Under the pieces are notes generated by a model, which was given only the letters and a program-made list of their open reading frames with translations, had not been told where the DNA came from and made no database searches. The translations under genes were made by a program, and so were the position numbers. Below are positions 10,595-16,367 of a stretch of DNA of 64,000 nucleotides, piece by piece (the first letter of the stretch is position 1; every line of letters begins with the position of its first letter). The DNA comes from Prorocentrum cordatum (lineage: Eukaryota; Sar; Dinophyceae; Prorocentrales; Prorocentraceae), in assembly GCA_963575745.1 (NCBI GenBank), contig CAUYUJ010012202.1, positions 185,001 to 249,000 of the forward strand. The letters run 5' to 3'.

Positions 10595-12958
10595 AGATGA
10601 AGAAGATGTGCCTACAATATCTGCCAGCATCTGGGCTTCCCTCAGATGCTGGAGCTCAGCACTGCAGCGCGCCGTGGCCTCAGAGGCGGATTGCTCCGCA
10701 AATGCTGTCAGCATCGATGGATTATCCATCAGCTGTTTCAGCACGCCTTTGGACCTAGCGTCGCTGACCGTATGCAATTCACGATTAGTGTATCCCATCA
10801 CTATTTTACGGCGGGACTGCACAGCGTCCATGGGTACACTACCACCATGCAGGGCCAGTGTCCTGGCAACAAAACAATCGAACGTCTCGAGATCGTCGAT
10901 GTTGTCGCCTCGCATGGTGGCCTTGGCGAGCGTCTCCATCAACCCCTGGGGCAGGTTTCCCTGCAATTGATTGCGCTCCTGCGCTGGGGTCGGCTCGCCT
11001 GTCAGCACTGTCTGGAAGGACGTGCTGCTTGAGCTCGAGGCGGGTTGCCCCGCAGCTCCAAAACAATCACACCTGATCGACAGATGCCCTGACGGCAACT
11101 TTGTCGTCGGCATGATTTTGGAGCCTTCTGGGAGCTCCATTTTGACCTGCCCCTTACCAGGGAATATCAGCTTTTCCTGGCCTCGTTCAAGCACGATGAT
11201 CGTGCGTTTGTCCTGCATACTATCGAGACCTAGGATGGCTGGCAGGTCCTTACCACAGCCTGACACAATGTTCGTCTTGTATGAATCGAGTTGGGCCGAC
11301 CCCTGGTACTCGCAGGCAATACTGAATGTGCCTACGGTATCCGCTGGGGCCGACCCTTCTCCCACTCCGTTGATATTCAAACGAGAGCGGGGCTCGAACG
11401 TACAAGTACGGCCATGTGCCTCGGCAGCCTGGACGAACTTACGGCTCGTGTTCTCGCCCATGATGTTGATCTTCGAACCGACGTCGATGAGTATGGAATT
11501 TCCACCATCATCCAAGAACGTCTTACTCGGCTGCTTGATGTGCACAATTTCTGAAGTGTCGGCTGTGTCGGTAGGCGGGTTTCCCCGCGGCACATTCGTA
11601 CTCCCTGGCGGGTTACCCCGCACGACACTGGCATGCGACTCGCTCTCGGCCATGCGTGCCAGGTCAATGTACTGGAAGTACGACACGTGCTGGGCGTGAT
11701 CACCACGCTCCTCCCGCCAGTTGGCATACTCATCACGTATGCTCATATACTGCTCGCGGGTCGTGCGCCTTATCAGCGTTAGGTACGAGTGAAGGGCGAT
11801 GTCTTGCAGCCCCTCGTTCGTGACGTGATCCCGGTACCGCAGCCACTCCTCGAACTCCTCATTCGTCGCTGAGATGTTGACGGCCCTGGCTGCTGTTGCT
11901 GCTGACGCCGCTGAGGATTCTGATAGGTCTAACGACGGACTATCAGTTTCAGGATTATTGGCATCTAGCATAAATGTTGTGTGCGTATTATCCATCTGAT
12001 TCTGGAAATGTCGTACACGCAACTCGCGCAGCTGATCAGGGTCCAGTGACATCTCAGCCTCGCCTCCACTCTGGGGAGACATCTGAGGAGTATCATGCAG
12101 GTTTCCCTGCTGAGGCGCCGTCATCGGGATAAGCTGATCAAAATATCCCGTTTCCATAGGCGGCCTTACCTCTTCAGGCAGGTATCCCTGCTGTTGTGAC
12201 GGAACTGTCTGCATAGCTAGCATCCTGGACGTCATCTCCTCCACCATGCTCCTCAGCTCCCGCAGCTCTCTCGCTGACTGCTCAGGAGTCTGACTAAAGG
12301 AGCCGGTCCATGGGAAGGATGATGCTATAATGCCAGGTGCTCGACAGATAGCACACGGTGGCTGCTGGGGATCTCCCTCACGCTGATTTGCGACGTGGCC
12401 CACCACATTGGAATTCCAGCATCCCTCGTGGAATAGGTGATTGCACCTCAGGCGGTAGACGCTATCCCTGGGCTGAAATTCTTCGAGGCATACCGCACAG
12501 GTATCTTCCATCCCAGTGAAGACTTCTACGTCTGCTACCCTGGGATATACCCGCCGCTGCCTCTCCAATACCGTCTCGGAGGGCATGAAGGCTGATGGGG
12601 GTGTCCCCGTTGGATTCAGCACTTCCTGCACTTCGACATTTGGCATGGAAGTGGTAGGAGTCACGGCGGGCGAGTTTCCTCGCAAAGGTGAGCCCCTGTT
12701 CCTCACCACATCAAGTGCAGCTGCACGTGACTGATCCCGTACGCTTTGCACCGCCTGCCTCCTCCTGAAACATGCCTGCTGAGTGTGGTGTGTCTGTCTG
12801 ATGTAGTCAGGCACGCCCCTACTGCCAGACGATATTGAATGGGCAGTGGGCTGAACAACCACCTCTGGTGATGTTGGTGAAGGCATAAAAGCCATGTGCG
12901 GGTACATGGAATGGTCGCTGCAGCGCACATTAGTGAGGTTATGCATCTGATCCGCCAA
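10592..12958 (-). CDS. RING-H2 finger plus retropepsin-like protease ORF
   Basis: 788 residues. A RING-H2 finger lies at residues about 157-208: CAVC, then CNHLFHEGC, then CAIC, with the C-x2-C...C-x-H-x2-H-x2-C...C-x2-C spacing of E3 ligases. A retropepsin-like domain follows at about 480-600, with the LIDVGSKINIMG active-site loop (DVG in place of DTG/DSG) and an AILGLDSM motif near its end. The rest is Gln/Ser/Pro-rich and probably disordered. The protease would cleave the polyprotein. A RING finger is not part of the standard Copia set and could direct ubiquitin transfer or only bind zinc. The frame is the same as the ORF before it (one TAA between) and after it (one TGA between). Confidence 0.85.
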   Translation of the reverse strand: MADQMHNLTNVRCSDHSMYPHMAFMPSPTSPEVVVQPTAHSISSGSRGVPDYIRQTHHTQQACFRRRQAVQSVRDQSRAAALDVVRNRGSPLRGNSPAVTPTTSMPNVEVQEVLNPTGTPPSAFMPSETVLERQRRVYPRVADVEVFTGMEDTCAVCLEEFQPRDSVYRLRCNHLFHEGCWNSNVVGHVANQREGDPQQPPCAICRAPGIIASSFPWTGSFSQTPEQSARELRELRSMVEEMTSRMLAMQTVPSQQQGYLPEEVRPPMETGYFDQLIPMTAPQQGNLHDTPQMSPQSGGEAEMSLDPDQLRELRVRHFQNQMDNTHTTFMLDANNPETDSPSLDLSESSAASAATAARAVNISATNEEFEEWLRYRDHVTNEGLQDIALHSYLTLIRRTTREQYMSIRDEYANWREERGDHAQHVSYFQYIDLARMAESESHASVVRGNPPGSTNVPRGNPPTDTADTSEIVHIKQPSKTFLDDGGNSILIDVGSKINIMGENTSRKFVQAAEAHGRTCTFEPRSRLNINGVGEGSAPADTVGTFSIACEYQGSAQLDSYKTNIVSGCGKDLPAILGLDSMQDKRTIIVLERGQEKLIFPGKGQVKMELPEGSKIMPTTKLPSGHLSIRCDCFGAAGQPASSSSSTSFQTVLTGEPTPAQERNQLQGNLPQGLMETLAKATMRGDNIDDLETFDCFVARTLALHGGSVPMDAVQSRRKIVMGYTNRELHTVSDARSKGVLKQLMDNPSMLTAFAEQSASEATARCSAELQHLREAQMLADIVGTSSSS

Positions 12959-13000
12959 TTCACGAACAAATTGGTTCGGAACCCTTGACCCGTCAGGGTA

Positions 13001-13003
13001 TTA
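13001..13003 (-). other. Single in-frame TAA between Tpt1-part ORF and RING/protease ORF
   Basis: The upstream ORF ends QMNSP-TAA. The same frame continues YPDGSRVPNQFVRELADQM into the RING/protease ORF with no second stop. It is a second candidate readthrough point or a nonsense mutation. Confidence 0.55.
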
Positions 13004-14329
13004 TGGCGAATTCATCTGCGTTGGTGGTGGCCTCTGGCCCTGAGACATGCTCGGATGGGCGTTGGACGCCGGGATAAAAGCTCGTTGCCGAGCAGGGTCC
13101 CGTGGGTTGGGGCCCTCAGGTTCCCAGGACCAGGCTGGCCTCCACCTCTGCCCACTTGGGTGAGGCAGATTATGGTTCTGCACCTGCTGCACCGCGGCCG
13201 CCACTCTTGAGCGATAGTCGTCAGGTACACCCGCCCTGTGGTGGCTTGGTGTACCAGGCAGGTTTCCCTGCTGACTCGTTGGCGTGCCGGGCGGCATCAT
13301 GTTGAGGAGGGCTGTGCTGTGATCAGCCCTAGCCGCAGCTATCCTCTCCATGAGTGTGCCGTTTGCGGCAGGGCGGACAGGTGTCCCGAATGGGGATTGT
13401 GCCGGTGGTGTGCCCAATGGAGTCATGCCCCTTGGAGTGTGCATGCTCTGAGTAGGGCTTCCATGCATTGGTTCAAACCGAGCAGGTCCGCTTGTAGGCA
13501 GGTTTCCCTGCATGGCCTGACGATTTCTCGTAGCCATAGCGGACATTGCTCCCTGGCCTGCGGCCCAGGGATCCTGCTGGTATAACCTGTCCGCCAGCTG
13601 TTCTACCTGGTCAGGGTTCAGCGCGGCTGCGATCTGATCCAGGTCCGAGGTACTAATGGCCTGCCAAGACACGGCACTAGGCCCTTGGCTTGGGGCACGG
13701 CTTGGAGCCGCGCTCCCGGCCTCACTCTCGGTGATCATGAAGATCCGAAAGATCTCAGGCTGGTTTCCCAGCTGGGTAGGGCTGTAGTGGTCCCCAACTT
13801 CCCTGTGGGGGTAGACCATGGGGGGGTCGACGCCCTCTTGGTCTTGGGACCACTGGTACTTAACGCTGGAAGTACCAACGTCAGCCCACCTGTCAGGAGC
13901 AGACATCGTTGCGACAGAGACTCGCGCATGGCGGCTCCCCAAATACTCTGGATTACGCCATTGCCTTCCTGTGGTCAGATCCTCTACATGAGAGATGTAA
14001 TACGGTTCAATGATACCGTTATCTCCCTCGGACAAGAGGACTCCGTTATCGGACCAACAGAACTTCATACCATCTTGTATGGCCTGACGCCAATCTACGA
14101 AGATGATGATGTTTGAATCTGGGTCCCACCCACTGTTCACGGCACGGCGGCGAACTGTCGGCACGAAGTGAATGTGCGAACGGCCTGTCCCCCTTTTTCT
14201 TCGTGTTGTGCTCAGGTCTACAGGACAGGCCGTGCCACATAATACCTTCGAAAGCATGCCATCGAGTGCCATGCATGGCGACTTCAGGGTATGGGGCCGG
14301 TCTCCCGGCAGGTTGGTCGCACAGTACAA
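13001..14329 (-). CDS. C-terminal part of Tpt1/KptA-like domain, then disordered linker
   Basis: 442 residues. Residues about 36-115 continue the RNA 2'-phosphotransferase fold begun in the overlapping upstream ORF. TGRSHIHF matches the GR-x-H-[VI]-H motif of Tpt1/KptA, and QDGMKFCWSDNGVLLS matches the conserved 'DG.kFy.SdNGVWL' end of that family. Tpt1 enzymes remove the 2'-phosphate left at RNA splice junctions using NAD+. The rest is Gln/Pro/Ser-rich with several of the element's hairpins (QGNLP-type peptides). The domain is broken between the two ORFs near 14215-14250 by a one-base frame change. Confidence 0.8.
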   Translation of the reverse strand: MYCATNLPGDRPHTLKSPCMALDGMLSKVLCGTACPVDLSTTRRKRGTGRSHIHFVPTVRRRAVNSGWDPDSNIIIFVDWRQAIQDGMKFCWSDNGVLLSEGDNGIIEPYYISHVEDLTTGRQWRNPEYLGSRHARVSVATMSAPDRWADVGTSSVKYQWSQDQEGVDPPMVYPHREVGDHYSPTQLGNQPEIFRIFMITESEAGSAAPSRAPSQGPSAVSWQAISTSDLDQIAAALNPDQVEQLADRLYQQDPWAAGQGAMSAMATRNRQAMQGNLPTSGPARFEPMHGSPTQSMHTPRGMTPLGTPPAQSPFGTPVRPAANGTLMERIAAARADHSTALLNMMPPGTPTSQQGNLPGTPSHHRAGVPDDYRSRVAAAVQQVQNHNLPHPSGQRWRPAWSWEPEGPNPRDPARQRAFIPASNAHPSMSQGQRPPPTQMNSP

Positions 14330-16367
14330 TGTAGCTGTACAGCGACCATGGAGCTTTCAATGTCCATGAATGCCCCTGAGAGGCGCGGATGAAGATAGCG
14401 GGCTCGCCGGAGTCCCGCATTAACACCTTGAACTGTAGGCGCTGTTTTTCTTCTCCGTCTGGTTCACGGACATGAACAACTGCCATCATGATGGCTGCCA
14501 GTTGGTCAACCGAGCGCCTACATAGATGCTCGTTGATGACCTTGGCCTCGTCATACTTTGGGCTATACCCAGCATGTCTTGATTGACCTGTGTTCCACGG
14601 ATAATGGTCAACGAGTTCCACTAGGTTAACCCAACCATCATGATCATCGAAAGATTCCAAGCGCCACACAGGACTGTGTTGCTTGTCTGGCGCATGTCTG
14701 CATATCCTGCTGAGAGCTTTGCTCAGCTGTTTGAGAATATCATTGGATGTGGGAAGGATTCCAGCTTTCCTGCATTCCTTCATGAATGTCTCATCCACCG
14801 AGCGTATCGGTGGGAGCTTCCGAAGCGCAAGTCTATCCCTGATCACATTTGGAGTCCCACTAGTGAAGGACGTGTCACCTGGGTGGTGCAGCTGAACCAC
14901 TGGCGGGTTTCCCCGCATCGGAGCCTCTGTTGCTGAAGAGGCTGCGGCTCCAGAAGAGGAGGAAGCTGCGGCGGCAGCGCCTGGCGGGTTTCCCCGCGGA
15001 GATGCGCGACTGACGCTGCCCCTGATCTTCGGCGCCCAGGTACCCCTCGACATAGCTCCTTCATCGGACCTCCTGGAACGAGCCGCCACAGGCGAAGCTG
15101 GCGCAGGTGCATACCCACTGCGCTCGAAAGCTGCCGCCCTTTTCGCAATGGAATTGCTGCGACTAAGCGGGCGTCTTCGTTCCTCCATAGGGTCCTGAGG
15201 TTGCTGCTTGGGCACAGACGCTTGTGGAGGAGTTGCGCCAATCGGCGGCTTCGGCGTCGCAGATCGAGGCACCTCCATATGCACGTCTGGCCCAGGGTCC
15301 TGAGGGCTCGTCTTCGGTTTCGGCACCGGGGACGGCTTAGGTGTCGGGGGTTCACTCTTGGCCTTCGAAGTTAGTGGGAGTGGGGGCCTTGTAGCCCTCT
15401 TCATGTAGATCTTACTAGAATCTTCCAACATCTTGCGAGTTGCCTCGCGAGTGCGGTCTTCTGCTGTCCGCATACGCTCCTCATCCTCCGCCACACGTTG
15501 AGCCTTTATCTCATCCTTGATTGTCGGTTCTGGTTGTTGGGACTGGCTAGAGACGCCAGGCGAGTTTCCTCGCATGCTAGGAAGACTGAAGAGCGCGTCT
15601 TTCTCTTCCTGGGTCATGGCTACCAGTCCCCTTGGAACCGGGGTAGGCTTTTCTTCTTCTTTCGGATCCAAGTGGCCCAAGATCCCGAGACGATGATTCA
15701 CTTCCGCGATCTCGTCTTGCGTCATCGGGATAAGTGGCGGATGGCCCTCTTTAGGAGGGGTTTTGCCCCTGTTGGGACTCAGGCCTTCGTTGTTGCCAAC
15801 GGGGCATCCTGGCCTGTGATTCTGGAACGGCTGGGAACAAGGTCCGCATGCCGCGTGAGGCCTATACTTGCGCCGCGATAATATCTCGTTACTGAGTCCG
15901 CACTTCTTGAATTTCAGGGCGGCGGGTGTTTGTTGCAAGCTGATAGCCTCCGCGGATGGGCTTGCCATCACTGTCCCTATAGGCAGGGTTGCCCTGGCCA
16001 AAGGCCGAGTGTTCCCCTTTTCGGCGTCTTGGGTCGTTGTGCGGAAGTAGCTGGCCACCTCTCCTGAGAGCGTGTTCTTTTGGGCCAGCCTGTCTCCACT
16101 CACGAGGAAGTCGAGCCTGGGGATGTGGCTCTTCTCTGACGCGCGTATGGGAACGAGATCTTCTGGTGTTCTCATCAGAGGAAGCTGCCGATGCAGCAGG
16201 AGCGGCACCCGGTGGAGGTGCCTGAGGAGGCTCCTGTGCGATCCCAGATGGATCGTCCGATGGAGGCAGGTCTCCCTGCTGGGTGGAGCTCGGCGCAAGT
16301 GGCGCTTGTGCCGATGGTGATGATGATTCAGACTCATCAGGGTCGAAATCGACCTCTTCCTCACCAT
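14046..16367 (-). CDS. Disordered linker plus N-terminal part of Tpt1/KptA-like domain
   Basis: 773 residues as an open frame. The first about 150 residues overlap the Gag ORF and look like its shadow. Coherent sequence begins near 15890. A charged helical and Pro-rich linker leads to a Tpt1/KptA-like domain from about 14860: ALSRICRHAPDK (14681-14717, the Arg-His pair), DDHDGWVNLVELVDHYP, FIRASQGHSW (14363-14392, third catalytic Arg region) and HGTRWHAFEGIMWHGL (14239-14280). After this motif the frame loses similarity and the match moves to the overlapping ORF. Known family chemistry is NAD+-dependent RNA 2'-phosphate removal through ADP-ribosylated RNA. A role in repair or modification of element RNA is inference. 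Confidence 0.82.
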   Translation of the reverse strand: MVRKRSISTLMSLNHHHHRHKRHLRRAPPSRETCLHRTIHLGSHRSLLRHLHRVPLLLHRQLPLMRTPEDLVPIRASEKSHIPRLDFLVSGDRLAQKNTLSGEVASYFRTTTQDAEKGNTRPLARATLPIGTVMASPSAEAISLQQTPAALKFKKCGLSNEILSRRKYRPHAACGPCSQPFQNHRPGCPVGNNEGLSPNRGKTPPKEGHPPLIPMTQDEIAEVNHRLGILGHLDPKEEEKPTPVPRGLVAMTQEEKDALFSLPSMRGNSPGVSSQSQQPEPTIKDEIKAQRVAEDEERMRTAEDRTREATRKMLEDSSKIYMKRATRPPLPLTSKAKSEPPTPKPSPVPKPKTSPQDPGPDVHMEVPRSATPKPPIGATPPQASVPKQQPQDPMEERRRPLSRSNSIAKRAAAFERSGYAPAPASPVAARSRRSDEGAMSRGTWAPKIRGSVSRASPRGNPPGAAAAASSSSGAAASSATEAPMRGNPPVVQLHHPGDTSFTSGTPNVIRDRLALRKLPPIRSVDETFMKECRKAGILPTSNDILKQLSKALSRICRHAPDKQHSPVWRLESFDDHDGWVNLVELVDHYPWNTGQSRHAGYSPKYDEAKVINEHLCRRSVDQLAAIMMAVVHVREPDGEEKQRLQFKVLMRDSGEPAIFIRASQGHSWTLKAPWSLYSYIVLCDQPAGRPAPYPEVAMHGTRWHAFEGIMWHGLSCRPEHNTKKKGDRPFAHSLRADSSPPCREQWVGPRFKHHHLRRLASGHTRWYEVLLVR

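Noticed and set aside
15980-16000. A CAGGG-TTG-CCCTG hairpin as another family member
   Set aside because: The stem is shifted by one base and the loop is three bases, so it was left out of the count; it may be a mutated copy.
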